Below, in pieces: positions 1-8,800 of a stretch of 64,000 nucleotides of DNA. The notes beneath the pieces were generated by a model. That model saw only the letters and a program-made list of their open reading frames with translations. It was not told the DNA's origin and ran no database searches. The number at the start of each line of letters is the position of its first letter. Position 1 is the first letter of the stretch. Both the position numbers and the translations under genes were made by a program. The stretch lies in the NCBI RefSeq assembly GCF_020883535.1, contig NZ_CP086654.1:1488001-1552000 (forward strand). Direction: 5' to 3'. Origin of the DNA: Staphylococcus ratti (GTDB lineage Bacteria > Bacillota > Bacilli > Staphylococcales > Staphylococcaceae).

Positions 1-185
1 TATTGGTCTTTTGCCACCTGTTTGACACGCTCTCTTAATTCAGGAATGTTGAGCTGGCTTCTATCAAGCCGAATTGTTTGAATACTCACTTCATACATTT
101 CGCTCAAAGCTTGATCTGTTATAAAGGGATTCTGCTGAATGGTCCTCTCAATCATTTCTCGACGTTCATTTTTTGTTCGCTTCAT
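1..185 (-). CDS. fapR: FapR, fatty acid and phospholipid synthesis repressor (partial, N-terminal part)
   Basis: Only the first ~61 codons lie in the window; the gene continues past position 1. The translation opens [19 protein letters not shown] and includes [20 protein letters not shown], the DeoR-like helix-turn-helix of FapR. FapR represses fatty acid and phospholipid synthesis genes and is released by malonyl-CoA bound in its C-terminal hotdog domain, which is outside the window. The start at 185 is chosen because GGAGTGG sits 5-6 bases upstream; an in-frame ATG at 200 would lack a good ribosome site. A FapR-type operator lies directly upstream (201-217), which fits autoregulation. In staphylococci plsX and fabD normally follow. 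Confidence 0.93.
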   Translation of the reverse strand, partial: MKRTKNERREMIERTIQQNPFITDQALSEMYEVSIQTIRLDRSQLNIPELRERVKQVAKDQ

Positions 186-200
186 GTTTCGCCACTCCAT

Positions 201-217
201 TTAGTACCAAGTCTTAA
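201..217 (-). promoter_or_regulatory. FapR operator
   Basis: TTAGTACCAAGTCTTAA is an imperfect palindrome that closely matches the FapR box as I remember it from Bacillus and Staphylococcus (TTAGTACCTAGTCTTAA type). It lies between the fapR promoter and the fapR start, so bound FapR would block its own transcription. The sequence is seen directly; the regulator assignment rests on the motif and the adjacent fapR gene. Confidence 0.85.
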
Positions 218-230
218 CGTACTTAATCCC

Positions 231-258
231 ATTCTAACACGCATTTCAAGAAGTTCAA
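231..258 (-). promoter_or_regulatory. Promoter of fapR
   Basis: Reading the minus strand, TTGAAC (253-258), a 16-base spacer and TAGAAT (231-236) preceded by TG form a sigma-A type promoter with an extended -10. The start point would fall just upstream of or within the FapR box. Confidence 0.65.
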
Positions 259-264
259 AATATT

Positions 265-720
265 TTAATGTTTCGAGTTAACCGGATAGATACATTTAAA
301 AGTTTCTAATACAACATCCTCTTCTTCATGAAATTCAAGACCATAATATTGACACGCTTCTTTCAAATAATGATAGTGATCAGAACGCCATTGCTCAATA
401 GATGTATAACCTTCACCCTCGTTTATTATATGTCCGTAACCCACTTGGTTAAATGGCACTACCTTCACATGTGTTGTAATTGTGATACACATCGGTTCAC
501 GGTTTTCATTTAATATCATGTTAAGTTGACCTACAAAAGGTAAAGAATCTTGTTCTACAGTATATAAGACACGGGCACTCGTAGTCGCTTGTTTCTTACC
601 TTCAATGACACGCTGCCCTAAAATAGTCGGATTTTCGCCAAAAGACCATGCTGTATACACTTCATGATCAAATTCAGGATACATTTTTATAAATAAATTC
701 CAAAACGCACGCTGCTTCAT
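265..720 (-). CDS. ASCH domain protein
   Basis: This 151-residue protein has the ASCH fold signature: WSFGENP near residue 25, then GKKQATTSARVLY near residues 40-54, a segment typical of YqfB/ASC-1-like RNA-binding ASCH proteins, and a C-terminal block with YHYLKEACQ. ASCH proteins are thought to bind RNA or nucleosides; some relatives hydrolyse N4-acetylcytidine, but those are shorter (~100 residues), so no enzyme activity is claimed. It sits between recG and fapR, which as I recall are adjacent in S. aureus, so it appears to be an insertion in this lineage. The recG terminator at 812-862 suggests its own transcription. The family call is fairly firm, the function unknown. Confidence 0.8.
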   Translation of the reverse strand: MKQRAFWNLFIKMYPEFDHEVYTAWSFGENPTILGQRVIEGKKQATTSARVLYTVEQDSLPFVGQLNMILNENREPMCITITTHVKVVPFNQVGYGHIINEGEGYTSIEQWRSDHYHYLKEACQYYGLEFHEEEDVVLETFKCIYPVNSKH

Positions 721-890
721 CCTCTATCCCCCAATTGTCTATATTTTCTTTATAAAAAAGTATACAGATAGAATATTAAGACTATGTTAAAACACTATGC
801 ATTTCTGTTATAAAAAAAGCAGTGTAAGAAAATCCAACAACTCGAATTTCTCACACTGCTTTATGATGATTTTCAATAGGGATGATTGTA
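721..890. other. Intergenic region recG to ASCH gene
   Basis: This 170-base gap holds the recG terminator and an AT-rich stretch that should contain the promoter of the ASCH gene. No clear -35/-10 pair stood out. Confidence 0.5.
812..862 (-). terminator. recG terminator
   Basis: AAAGCAGTGTRAGAAA-type arms at 816-831 and 847-862 form a long stem. On the minus strand it is followed by TTTTTTTA, the classic intrinsic terminator layout at the end of the sda-recG group. Confidence 0.85.
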
Positions 891-2936
891 TTAATCAAAA
901 CTTTGATGTAACATATTTTCTTCTATAAAAGTACGCAATTTTTGGTAATCTTCGGTAAAGAAGGCGCCAGATTGTATCAGTTCGGCTGCTTCGTCACGTG
1001 CCACTTCAAGCATCCGATAATCTTCAACGATATTTCCAACTAAGAAGTCCGGCAAGCCGCTTTGTTTCACACCAAAAAAATCACCTGGACCACGCATTTC
1101 TAAGTCGCGTTCACTTAATTCAAAGCCATCTGTCGTTTGTGTCATAATTTGCATCCGTTCTATACCTGTTTCGGTTTTAGGGGAAGCAATTAATACACAA
1201 TAACTTTGATGTTCACTCCGCCCCACACGTCCACGTAATTGGTGAAGCGTTGATAGTCCAAAGCGATCGGCATCATAAATAACCATAAACGTAGCATTAG
1301 GTACATTCACACCCACCTCTACTACAGTTGTAGAAACAAGCACATCAATGTCGTGGTCACTAAATTGGTGCATCACTTGGTCTTTTTCATCTGACGTCAT
1401 TTTTCCGTGTAGTACCCCGATTTTTGCTTCGGGCAATTGGATTTTTAAATTATCGTAAAGCGCCAAAATGTTTTGGACATCTTCCAAATGCTCCGAACTT
1501 TCAATAAGTGGAGAAATGACATAAGCTTGACGTCCTTTTTTCAGTTCGCTTGCTAATTGTTTCAAAACTTGATCGTAAGCTTCATGTTTGACCCAAGTCG
1601 TTTGAATAGGTTTTCTACCTTTAGGTAAATGTTTAATTGATGAAACATCCATCTCTCCAAATACCGATATAGCAAGTGTTCTTGGTATCGGCGTGGCAGT
1701 CATAAATAATACGTTGCTCAACGCACCTTTTTCGCGTAGTTTTTGACGTTGTTCAACGCCAAATCTATGTTGTTCATCCGTAATAACTAAACCTACCTTG
1801 TTAAACGTGACGTCATCTTGTATTAATGCATGTGTCCCTACTAAACAATCGATTTCACCGTTTTGAAGTTGCTCTAGTAACAGGCGACGCTTTTTCCCTT
1901 TAACCGATCCTGTTAACAAAGCAACATGCATGCGGTCGCCAAACAATTGGACCAAACTCTCAGCATGCTGCTCAGCTAAAATTTCAGTGGGCACCATTAA
2001 TGCGGATTGATATCCAGCTGTTTTTAATGCATACATACAAATTGCAGCAACAACCGTTTTACCAGAACCAACATCACCTTGTAGTAATCTGTGCATGCGT
2101 ATCGGTGCCTTTAAATCACGAAAAATCTCATTAACACTCGTCTTTTGTCCTTCAGTTAATTCGAAAGGCAGCGCATCAATAAAAGACTTGACTAAGTCTA
2201 ATTGATAATTCACTTCAACTGCTTGATCAGATGTTTTTTCTAAACGATTCAACCATTGCATGCGCAGTTCAAACATAAAAAATTCAGTAAACGCAAACGT
2301 ACGTCGTGCTTTAATTAAAGTTTGTTTGTCTTTAGCGCTATGTAACGCATGAAGTGTGTCGTTTAAAGACTCTAATTTGTATTTTTGACGTAAATCTAAC
2401 GGCAACCATTCATGAATCGTAACGTCTTTTAATGTTTTTTGAATCATATCTTTAAGTGGCTTTTGTTTTAAACCTTCTTTCACACGATAAATAGATGTAA
2501 ACTGTGCGTCTTCGTGATGTGACAAGTCAAAAATCATTTTCGTTCCATTAATTTCTTGCTTATGTTTTAACCACTTACCTTTAATGATTACCGACTGATG
2601 CAACTGAATATTCTTTTTTAAATAAGGTTGATTGAAATAGATCACTTTCACTGCGATACCGTTAATCATCATATGTACGGTTAACTTTGATTTATTGCGT
2701 CCAAAAAAAGCGACAGTGGGTGAGGAATAGACCTCCCCTTGTACTGTCACTATAGCTTCATCTTCTGCTTCATTAAGGTTAATCAAAGTATTGTCTTCAT
2801 AACGTGTAGGTAAGTGAAGAATCAAATCTTGAATACTCCAAATGTTCATTTCATTTAGGATTTGAAGTCTTTTAGGTCCGAGGCCTTTGATATCCTTTAA
2901 CTCATATGGATTTTCAATAAGATTTATTTTAGTCAT
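891..2936 (-). CDS. recG: ATP-dependent DNA helicase RecG
   Basis: A 681-residue superfamily 2 helicase that remodels stalled forks and Holliday junctions. It shows an N-terminal wedge/OB domain (about 60-160), Walker A GDVGSGKT at 287-294, DEQH box at 387-390, TATPIPRT soon after, and helicase motif VI in QLRGRVGRS. The C-terminal motif [13 protein letters not shown] is characteristic of RecG. Length matches the family. The start at 2936 ([10 protein letters not shown]) is preferred on homology; an upstream TTG at 2948 is in frame but overlaps sdaAA and lacks support. It lies 1 base after sdaAA, so it is probably cotranscribed with the serine dehydratase genes. Confidence 0.97.
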   Translation of the reverse strand: MTKINLIENPYELKDIKGLGPKRLQILNEMNIWSIQDLILHLPTRYEDNTLINLNEAEDEAIVTVQGEVYSSPTVAFFGRNKSKLTVHMMINGIAVKVIYFNQPYLKKNIQLHQSVIIKGKWLKHKQEINGTKMIFDLSHHEDAQFTSIYRVKEGLKQKPLKDMIQKTLKDVTIHEWLPLDLRQKYKLESLNDTLHALHSAKDKQTLIKARRTFAFTEFFMFELRMQWLNRLEKTSDQAVEVNYQLDLVKSFIDALPFELTEGQKTSVNEIFRDLKAPIRMHRLLQGDVGSGKTVVAAICMYALKTAGYQSALMVPTEILAEQHAESLVQLFGDRMHVALLTGSVKGKKRRLLLEQLQNGEIDCLVGTHALIQDDVTFNKVGLVITDEQHRFGVEQRQKLREKGALSNVLFMTATPIPRTLAISVFGEMDVSSIKHLPKGRKPIQTTWVKHEAYDQVLKQLASELKKGRQAYVISPLIESSEHLEDVQNILALYDNLKIQLPEAKIGVLHGKMTSDEKDQVMHQFSDHDIDVLVSTTVVEVGVNVPNATFMVIYDADRFGLSTLHQLRGRVGRSEHQSYCVLIASPKTETGIERMQIMTQTTDGFELSERDLEMRGPGDFFGVKQSGLPDFLVGNIVEDYRMLEVARDEAAELIQSGAFFTEDYQKLRTFIEENMLHQSFD

Positions 2937-2937
2937 G

Positions 2938-3807
2938 TTAATCACCAAAAATTTGTTGTTTTAGGCGCTGTCCAGTAGGTGTACCTGCAAGTCCTCCTCG
3001 TCCAGTTTCACGAAGCGCGGAAGGCATCGTTTGTCCAATGCGATACATCGCGTCGATCACTTCATCTGTCGGAATACGTGATTCAATACCTGCAAGCGCC
3101 ATATCAGCCGAAACGATCGCATTCGAAGCCCCAGCAGCATTACGTTTAACGCACGGCACTTCAACAAGTCCCGCCACAGGATCACACACCAATCCAAGCA
3201 TATTTTTCATACAAATCGCAAATCCTTCTGCAGATTGTTGAGGTGTTCCGCCTGCTGCTTCAACAACCGCAGCCGCTGCCATTGCGGCTGCAGAACCTAC
3301 CTCTGCTTGACAGCCGCCTGCCGCTCCAGAAATTGACGCATTGTTTGCAACAACGAAACCAAATGCACCTGCTGTTAATAAAAAGTTTAACATATCCGTA
3401 CGTGAAAGTTGCAATTTATCTTTAAGCGCAAATAATACCCCCGGTACGACACCGGCAGAACCCGCAGTAGGCGTTGCACAAATTTTACCCATAGCTGCAT
3501 TCACTTCATTGGTTGCGACAGCTTTACTTACCGCATCTAATAACGTATAACCTGCAATAGATTGTCCACTTTCAATATATTGTTTCATTAAAACAGCATC
3601 TCCACCTGTTAAACCTGTTTTAGATGTGACGCCATTTACCCCTTCTTCTACCGCATTTTCCATTGTTTCTAAATTTCGGTTCATATGCGCATAGACTTCT
3701 TCTTTCGACAAGCCAGTTACGGCCATTTCTTGTTCCATCATGATTTCATGAATCGCTTTATTTTCCGCTTCACATTTTGCGATTAATTCTTTAACATTTT
3801 TAAACAT
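2938..3807 (-). CDS. sdaAA: L-serine dehydratase, iron-sulfur dependent, alpha subunit
   Basis: A 289-residue alpha subunit of the oxygen-sensitive [4Fe-4S] L-serine dehydratase that converts serine to pyruvate and ammonia. Three separated cysteine segments, [25 protein letters not shown] and [10 protein letters not shown], supply the cluster ligands, and the Gly/Ala-rich middle is typical. The beta subunit gene lies 18 bases upstream, so the two form an operon as in other Firmicutes with split enzymes. Downstream recG follows directly. Expression may respond to redox state through the Rex-like site upstream of sdaAB, which is an inference. Confidence 0.96.
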   Translation of the reverse strand: MFKNVKELIAKCEAENKAIHEIMMEQEMAVTGLSKEEVYAHMNRNLETMENAVEEGVNGVTSKTGLTGGDAVLMKQYIESGQSIAGYTLLDAVSKAVATNEVNAAMGKICATPTAGSAGVVPGVLFALKDKLQLSRTDMLNFLLTAGAFGFVVANNASISGAAGGCQAEVGSAAAMAAAAVVEAAGGTPQQSAEGFAICMKNMLGLVCDPVAGLVEVPCVKRNAAGASNAIVSADMALAGIESRIPTDEVIDAMYRIGQTMPSALRETGRGGLAGTPTGQRLKQQIFGD

Positions 3808-3825
3808 GCTATCCCCTCCATCATC

Positions 3826-4491
3826 TTACGTGTCCCCCATTAATGAGACTGTTACTACACCAGGAACTTGACGAATTTCATCAAGTATCGCTTCACTCAT
3901 ATCTTCATCTAATTCACACGTCATGAGCGCTTGATCACCTTTTTCTTTGCGCGCTACTTGCATGCTTCCGACGTTAATACCATAGTTCCCGATTATATTC
4001 GCCACTTTTCCAATGGTTCCAAAAGTATCTTGATGAAACACGAGCAATGTAGGATAGTTACCGCTAATCGCAAGTTTGAAGCCATTAATCGCAACAATTT
4101 CAATTTTGCCCCCGCCAATCGAAACCCCTTCAACCGAAATATGATGGTCATCATCTATCATATCGATAATTGCAGTGTTAGGATGCGCACGCTCTTCTGC
4201 CATTTCTATAAATTTGACTTGCAAACCTTTCGTTTTTGCAGTTTCAAGACTCGTTTCAATACGACTATCATCCGTGTCGTATCCAAGAAGCCCACCTACG
4301 AGCGCGACATCTGTGCCATGGCCACGATAAGTTTCCATAAACGAACCATATAAATAAATATCTGCACGTTGAGGCTGCTTGCCAAATAAATCTCTCGCAA
4401 CGAGACCTATGCGCACAGCTCCTGCTGTATGTGAAGACGAAGGCCCTACCATCGTTGGGCCTATAATGTCGAAAACGCTTTTATATTTCAT
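3826..4491 (-). CDS. sdaAB: L-serine dehydratase, iron-sulfur dependent, beta subunit
   Basis: A 221-residue beta subunit. The N-terminal half carries the family signature GPSSSHTAGAVRIG (about residues 15-28), and the C-terminal ~75 residues form an ACT domain (GNYPTLLVFHQDTFGTIGKV...), which binds a regulatory amino acid. The start at 4491 (MKYKSVFDII) is chosen over an upstream in-frame codon at 4548 because GGGGG lies nine bases before it and the protein then matches the family length. It forms an operon with sdaAA and probably recG. The leader holds a palindrome and, further up, a Rex-like box. Confidence 0.96.
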   Translation of the reverse strand: MKYKSVFDIIGPTMVGPSSSHTAGAVRIGLVARDLFGKQPQRADIYLYGSFMETYRGHGTDVALVGGLLGYDTDDSRIETSLETAKTKGLQVKFIEMAEERAHPNTAIIDMIDDDHHISVEGVSIGGGKIEIVAINGFKLAISGNYPTLLVFHQDTFGTIGKVANIIGNYGINVGSMQVARKEKGDQALMTCELDEDMSEAILDEIRQVPGVVTVSLMGDT

Positions 4492-4509
4492 TGTTTCTTT
4501 CCCCCTTGA

Positions 4510-4540
4510 TTGCATATTAATGCAAGACATACACATTATA
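4510..4540 (-). promoter_or_regulatory. sdaAB -10 region and leader palindrome
   Basis: On the minus strand, TGTTATAAT gives an extended -10 (hexamer at 4535-4540) with a poor -35. Between it and the start codon lies TTGCATATTAATGCAA (4510-4525), two 6-base inverted arms that could be an operator. The regulator is not known. Confidence 0.5.
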
Positions 4541-4565
4541 ACAAGCATTCACAAACTTTGAAATA

Positions 4566-4583
4566 TTGTGATATTTGTTACAA
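4566..4583. promoter_or_regulatory. Possible Rex (NADH-sensing repressor) site
   Basis: TTGTGATATTTGTTACAA resembles the Rex consensus (TTGTGAAnnnnTTCACAA), with one arm imperfect. It lies just upstream of the sdaAB promoter. Serine dehydratase feeds pyruvate into fermentation, so Rex control would make sense, but this is only a motif match. Confidence 0.4.
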
Positions 4584-4602
4584 AAAGTGCTTTTTATATT
4601 CC

Positions 4603-4650
4603 TAAAAAAATCACAGGTTAATGGATATGAACCATTTCCTGTGATTTATA
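4603..4650 (-). terminator. fakA terminator
   Basis: AAATCACAGG (4608-4617) pairs with CCTGTGATTT (4638-4647); on the minus strand the second arm runs into TTTTTTTAGG. It closes the asp23-like/fakA transcript before the sda operon. Confidence 0.75.
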
Positions 4651-4653
4651 TTA

Positions 4654-6312
4654 TTATTCAACTGAAAAGAAATACGGATAAATAGGTTGTTCACCTTGTT
4701 GAATTTCAACTTCAACATCTTCGTAATTCGTCTCCATGAACGTTTCTATCCACTCAGTTTGAGCATCCGTCGCTTCTTCTCCAACAATAATTGTTAAAAT
4801 TTCACTATCGTCATCTAACATCGTTTCTAATGTTTTTTGAAGCGTCACATTCACATCTTTATCACTTACTACGATTTTATCTTCAACTAGACCCATAAAT
4901 GCATCTTTTTCAATGTTGATACCGTCAATTTTAGTGTCACGTACCGCATACGTAATCGATCCTGATTTAACTTCTTCTAATGCCGTTGTCATTGCTTCTT
5001 GGTTGTGTTTTAAATCCGCACTACTGTCATAATTGAACATTGCCGTAATACCTTGTGGAATTGTTCTTGTCGGTACAACTACTGCTTCAACTTCTACAAT
5101 TTCTGTAGCTTGTTGGCTTGCCATTTGAATGTTTTTATTGTTTGGTAAAATAATTGCGCGTTTACAACCACTTTGTTCGATTACTTTTACAATATCTTCA
5201 GTGGATGGGTTCATCGTTTGGCCACCACTAATGACGTGTGTGGCACCCATTGATTTGAATAGCTTAGTGATACCATCTCCCATAGAAATCGTGATAATCG
5301 CAGTTTCTACAGTTGCATTGGCATCTTCTTCTGTTTCTTTAGCTTTTTGAGCTTCTTTACGCAACACTTCACGATGTTGCTCACGCATATTTTCAGCTTT
5401 TACTTTTATTAATTCACCATATTTTTGGCCAAATGTGAAAACTTCACCTGGCGTTTCAGTATGCACGTGAACTTTCACAATTTCATCATCACTAATGACA
5501 AGCAACGAATCCCCAAATTGACTCATGTCATCTCTAAATTGTGTTTCATCAAATTTTGCTTTCCCTGGACGGAAACGTACCATCATTTCTGTACAATAGC
5601 CATAAACAATGTCTTCTGTATTAATCACACCATGAAAATCATGTTCATCATTAAAGAATGCTTCTTTGTCTATACTTGGTGCTTTATTTTCGATTTTTTC
5701 ACCTTTCATAGCCTTTAAAAAGCCTTCGTATACTAGTGTTAAACCTTTACCACCACTATCTACGACACCAACTTCTTTTAAAACTGGAAGTAAATTAGGC
5801 GTGTTTTCAAGTGATACTTGCGCTGCTTGATAAACATGTTCCATGATTTCTAAACAATCAACTGTGTCTTGTACTTTTTCTGTTGCCGCTTTTGCAGCAT
5901 CTTTGGCAACAGTTAAAATTGTTCCTTCCACAGGTTTCATAACGGCTTTATAAGCTGTATTCACTCCTGCTTCAAAACTTTTTACGAATTGCTTAGCATC
6001 AATTTCTGTTTCATTTTCTAACGCTTTTGAAAATCCTCTGAAAATTTGCGATAAGATGACACCCGAGTTACCACGTGCTCCCATGAGCAAACCTTTTGAA
6101 AAAGTCTTCCCTAACTCTCCTATATGATGTGTAGGATTGTTTTGAACCTCTTCTTTACCTGATGTCATTGAAAGGTTCATATTTGTTCCAGTATCCCCGT
6201 CTGGAACCGGATACACATTTAATGCATCAACCATATCAGCATGATTAGATAAATTTTGTGCTCCTTGTATAATCATTTCGGCAAATAAATCACCGTTGAT
6301 TTTAGTAACCAT
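4654..6312 (-). CDS. fakA: Fatty acid kinase FakA
   Basis: A 552-residue kinase that phosphorylates fatty acids held by FakB proteins, feeding exogenous fatty acids into phospholipid synthesis; in S. aureus it also affects virulence gene expression. The N-terminal DhaL-like ATP-binding domain opens with [18 protein letters not shown] (about residues 24-41), with Asp residues for Mg-[19 protein letters not shown] near residue 90 and DSGGKGL near residue 186 also belong to this family. The C-terminal DegV-like half ends FSVE. The Asp23/DUF322 gene 12 bases upstream is its usual partner. In this genome an OleT-like fatty acid P450 lies only 4 kb away, so host fatty acids may be handled by two systems. 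Confidence 0.95.
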   Translation of the reverse strand: MVTKINGDLFAEMIIQGAQNLSNHADMVDALNVYPVPDGDTGTNMNLSMTSGKEEVQNNPTHHIGELGKTFSKGLLMGARGNSGVILSQIFRGFSKALENETEIDAKQFVKSFEAGVNTAYKAVMKPVEGTILTVAKDAAKAATEKVQDTVDCLEIMEHVYQAAQVSLENTPNLLPVLKEVGVVDSGGKGLTLVYEGFLKAMKGEKIENKAPSIDKEAFFNDEHDFHGVINTEDIVYGYCTEMMVRFRPGKAKFDETQFRDDMSQFGDSLLVISDDEIVKVHVHTETPGEVFTFGQKYGELIKVKAENMREQHREVLRKEAQKAKETEEDANATVETAIITISMGDGITKLFKSMGATHVISGGQTMNPSTEDIVKVIEQSGCKRAIILPNNKNIQMASQQATEIVEVEAVVVPTRTIPQGITAMFNYDSSADLKHNQEAMTTALEEVKSGSITYAVRDTKIDGINIEKDAFMGLVEDKIVVSDKDVNVTLQKTLETMLDDDSEILTIIVGEEATDAQTEWIETFMETNYEDVEVEIQQGEQPIYPYFFSVE

Positions 6313-6324
6313 CCGAATGTCCTC

Positions 6325-6699
6325 CTATTTGTCGTTACCGTCGTTATTAAAACGCACACCCTGTACAAAAATATTTACAGAATTCACTTTTAATTTAAGT
6401 GTATGTTCAAGTGTATATTTCACTGTAGCTTGTACATTTTGCGCAACTTCAGAAATTTTCACACCATAGCTCACGATAATATACATATCTATGTCTAAAA
6501 TACCATTGTCCTCTTTCACAACAATGCCTTTAGCGTAGTTTTCATGGCCTAAAATTTCTGCTAATCCATCACGAACTTGTTGACGTGAAGCCATTCCAAC
6601 GATGCCATAACACTCCACCGCTTTACCACCTACGACTGAAGCGATAACCTCGTTTGAAATTTCTATGCTGCCGTAATCATTTGTAATTTCTAATGACAT
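6325..6699 (-). CDS. Asp23/Gls24 family envelope stress response protein (YloU-like)
   Basis: A 124-residue protein of the Asp23/DUF322 family: MSLEITNDYGSIEISNEVIASV, then ECYGIVGMAS, an IDMYIIVSYGVKISEVAQNVQATV segment and a C-terminal VNIFVQGVRF. The start at 6699 is set by GGAGGCG upstream and by family length; an upstream in-frame codon at 6777 would add 26 residues unlike the family. Members associate with the membrane or cell envelope. It is nearly always next to the DAK-like fatty acid kinase gene, as here. Exact role unknown. Confidence 0.92.
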   Translation of the reverse strand: MSLEITNDYGSIEISNEVIASVVGGKAVECYGIVGMASRQQVRDGLAEILGHENYAKGIVVKEDNGILDIDMYIIVSYGVKISEVAQNVQATVKYTLEHTLKLKVNSVNIFVQGVRFNNDGNDK

Positions 6700-7131
6700 A
6701 AATAACGCCTCCTTATCCAACTCGTGTATATATAGTATCATATGAAGCAATAAAGGTTGAACAATAATCTCGCCCACACCCCATTCAACTGAATACCTCT
6801 ATATACGCTTTTATATTTGCAGACGTACATGTAAAATCATATGCACTTAATTCATACTTATTGCTACTTTTTCATTAGTGTTACTTGATATATTTATATC
6901 TATCTTACTAAAATAACTAAAATCTTTCCATGCTGAACTTTCAATTTTAAGATTTTGTTACGATTGTAAAAGTATAATCACAATTTATGATTATAACAGA
7001 AACTATCGAATGCACAAAGGTTTTTCTAATATGTTCCTAAAAGTTTTTATTGCGTTACACATTTGAATATGGTATATTACCTTAGTATGTAGTAGCAAAG
7101 TGTATTTGTATTTCTTAAAGGAGGTACGATG
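6700..7131. other. Divergent control region between the fakA operon and rpmB
   Basis: About 430 bases without a gene, very AT rich. It holds the rpmB promoter near 7050-7078. For the minus-strand operon, TTGTTC with TATGAT 16 bases on (around 6732-6760) is a possible promoter. I see no RNA gene or repeat in the rest. Confidence 0.5.
7050..7078 (+). promoter_or_regulatory. Promoter of rpmB
   Basis: TTGCGT (7050-7055), a 17-base spacer and TATATT (7073-7078) form a good sigma-A promoter about 50 bases before the rpmB start. Confidence 0.75.
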
Positions 7132-7320
7132 ATGGGTAAACAATGTTTCGTAACAGGCCGTAAAGCGTCAACGGGTAACCACCGTTCGCATGCATTAAAC
7201 TCAACTAAACGTCGTTGGAATGCTAACTTACAAAAAGTTAGAATTTTAGTTGATGGTAAACCTAAAAAAGTTTGGGTTTCAGCACGTGCTTTAAAATCTG
7301 GTAAAGTTACTCGCGTGTAA
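7132..7320 (+). CDS. rpmB: 50S ribosomal protein L28
   Basis: A 62-residue ribosomal protein with the full L28 pattern: [16 protein letters not shown] at the start, [15 protein letters not shown] in the middle and [17 protein letters not shown] at the end. By recall it is almost the same as the S. aureus protein. Two ATG codons lie side by side at 7129 and 7132; the second is chosen because GGAGG at 7120-7124 is then seven bases away. It is a single-gene transcript with its own promoter and a strong terminator, between two minus-strand groups. Confidence 0.98.
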   Translation: MGKQCFVTGRKASTGNHRSHALNSTKRRWNANLQKVRILVDGKPKKVWVSARALKSGKVTRV

Positions 7321-7371
7321 TTATCAGTAGCACGTCTCTCAATAGAGACAAATCAAAATAATATCATATCA

Positions 7372-7405
7372 CCCCGAGTCTTTATGTGGAAGACTCGGGG
7401 TTTTA
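7372..7405 (+). terminator. rpmB terminator
   Basis: CCCCGAGTCT (7372-7381) and AGACTCGGGG (7391-7400) form a 10-bp GC-rich stem with a 9-base loop, followed by TTTTAT. Confidence 0.93.
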
Positions 7406-7444
7406 TAATACTTTCAATAATGAGCGACGCATACTTTATTCAAA

Positions 7445-7486
7445 TAATAAAATAGACGAGTGAAGCCATCTTTCTGCACACTCGTC
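7445..7486 (-). terminator. thiN terminator
   Basis: GACGAGTG (7455-7462) pairs with CACTCGTC (7479-7486). On the minus strand the stem is followed by TATTTTATT, so it should end the rsgA-rpe-thiN transcript. Confidence 0.7.
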
Positions 7487-7507
7487 CGATTATTATAACG
7501 ACTGCAT

Positions 7508-8146
7508 TTAGTCGTCTCTACTACGTATTTGATAAATCATACCTTCATGAATATTGATTTGAGCATATTTATCGACAAATTCATTTGATATTGTCAAAGT
7601 TGAACCTTGCTCTAAACGCTTTTCGCTTAATTCGTATTTAAATCCTTCTAAAGATAAAGTCACTTCGTCTGTGGCAGGAATAAATGAAATATAGTCATAT
7701 TGCGTTTTATTTCTTTTCGTATATGCTCCCACCGTTAACAATTCTATTATATTATTTTTATCAATAAGTTGTATCTTTTTATTTTGAAAATCACGATGCT
7801 TTAAAATCTGCATTGCGCCCATAAAGTGATCTAAACGTCCACCCGTTGCACCGTAAATTTTAATTTTTTTATATCCCATTTGAATGGCTTTTTGAATCGC
7901 ATAAGCAAGATCTGTAACATCTTTTTCTTTAGGCATTTTTTCAATATCCATTCGCGCCTCTATCCAACGTCTTTCTTGATTGGAAACAGAATCAAAATCT
8001 CCTACCGCAAAAACAGGTTGAATCTTTGCTTGTAATAGATTTAAAGTGCCACGGTCTACACCAACCCAATCTTCATTTTTCTTTTTTTCTAATAAGCGAT
8101 TCGGTATATCCCTATTACTACATAATAAATGAACGCGCTTTTTCAT
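7508..8146 (-). CDS. thiN: Thiamine diphosphokinase
   Basis: A 212-residue enzyme that transfers diphosphate from ATP to thiamine to make thiamine diphosphate. The N-terminal domain holds VGVDRGTLNLL and VFAVGDFDSVS, whose acidic residues bind Mg-ATP, then EKDVTDLAYAIQKAI; KIYGATGGRLDH near residue 105 is the family signature. The C-terminal beta domain that binds thiamine follows. It lies 3 bases after rpe, the last gene of the rsgA-rpe-thiN group, which as I recall has the same order in other staphylococci. Confidence 0.94.
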   Translation of the reverse strand: MKKRVHLLCSNRDIPNRLLEKKKNEDWVGVDRGTLNLLQAKIQPVFAVGDFDSVSNQERRWIEARMDIEKMPKEKDVTDLAYAIQKAIQMGYKKIKIYGATGGRLDHFMGAMQILKHRDFQNKKIQLIDKNNIIELLTVGAYTKRNKTQYDYISFIPATDEVTLSLEGFKYELSEKRLEQGSTLTISNEFVDKYAQINIHEGMIYQIRSRDD

Positions 8147-8149
8147 TAA

Positions 8150-8800
8150 TTATCCCTCACTTTTTAAGTGTTGTAGTGCTTCGTGATATGAATCAAATTT
8201 AAAAAAATAAGAACCTGCCACAAGCCAATCTGCACCTGCTTTGATGACTGATGGTGCAGTTTGATCATTTACGCCACCGTCTACTTCAATTTTAAAATTT
8301 AAACCGTGTTGGTGTCGATATTCATTTAACGCTTTAATTTTGTCGACTGATTGAGGAATGAAAGCTTGACCCCCAAACCCTGGATTGACAGACATAACAA
8401 GTACAAAATCGATATCCTGTAAAAGACTTTCAAGTTGTGATACCGCAGTTCCAGGGTTGATGACAACACCTACTTCTTTACCGTGCGCTTTAATTTTTTG
8501 AATCGCACGATGAATGTGCGGCGTCGCTTCGATATGCACAGAAACTTTATCTGCACCTTTTTCACAAAATGCATCAATGTAATTTTCAGGATTATCAATC
8601 ATCAAATGCACATCAATGGGCAACGTCGTTTTTTTGCGTAACGCTTCTAGAATCGGAAAGCCGATGGAAATATTAGGGACAAATTGGCCATCCATGACAT
8701 CAAAATGCAAGCCATCTACTCCTGCTTCAGTAAGGTGTTGAACTTCCTTTTCGAGGTTCATAAAATCTGCTGATAATAAAGAAGGAAAAATTTTTGTCAT
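8150..8800 (-). CDS. rpe: Ribulose-phosphate 3-epimerase
   Basis: A 216-residue TIM-barrel enzyme of the pentose phosphate pathway that interconverts ribulose 5-phosphate and xylulose 5-phosphate. Family motifs are visible in order: PSLLSADF at the N terminus, VDGLHFDVMDGQFVPN (metal-binding His and Asp), DVHLMI, VLVMSVNPGFGGQ, and KIEVDGGVN with the second catalytic Asp. Its start overlaps the rsgA stop by one base, so the two are translationally coupled. The length is normal for the family. Confidence 0.96.
   Translation of the reverse strand: MTKIFPSLLSADFMNLEKEVQHLTEAGVDGLHFDVMDGQFVPNISIGFPILEALRKKTTLPIDVHLMIDNPENYIDAFCEKGADKVSVHIEATPHIHRAIQKIKAHGKEVGVVINPGTAVSQLESLLQDIDFVLVMSVNPGFGGQAFIPQSVDKIKALNEYRHQHGLNFKIEVDGGVNDQTAPSVIKAGADWLVAGSYFFKFDSYHEALQHLKSEG

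Noticed and set aside
2937-2948. Longer RecG start using an upstream TTG
   Set aside because: It overlaps sdaAA, has no better ribosome site, and the ATG at 2936 matches the family N terminus.
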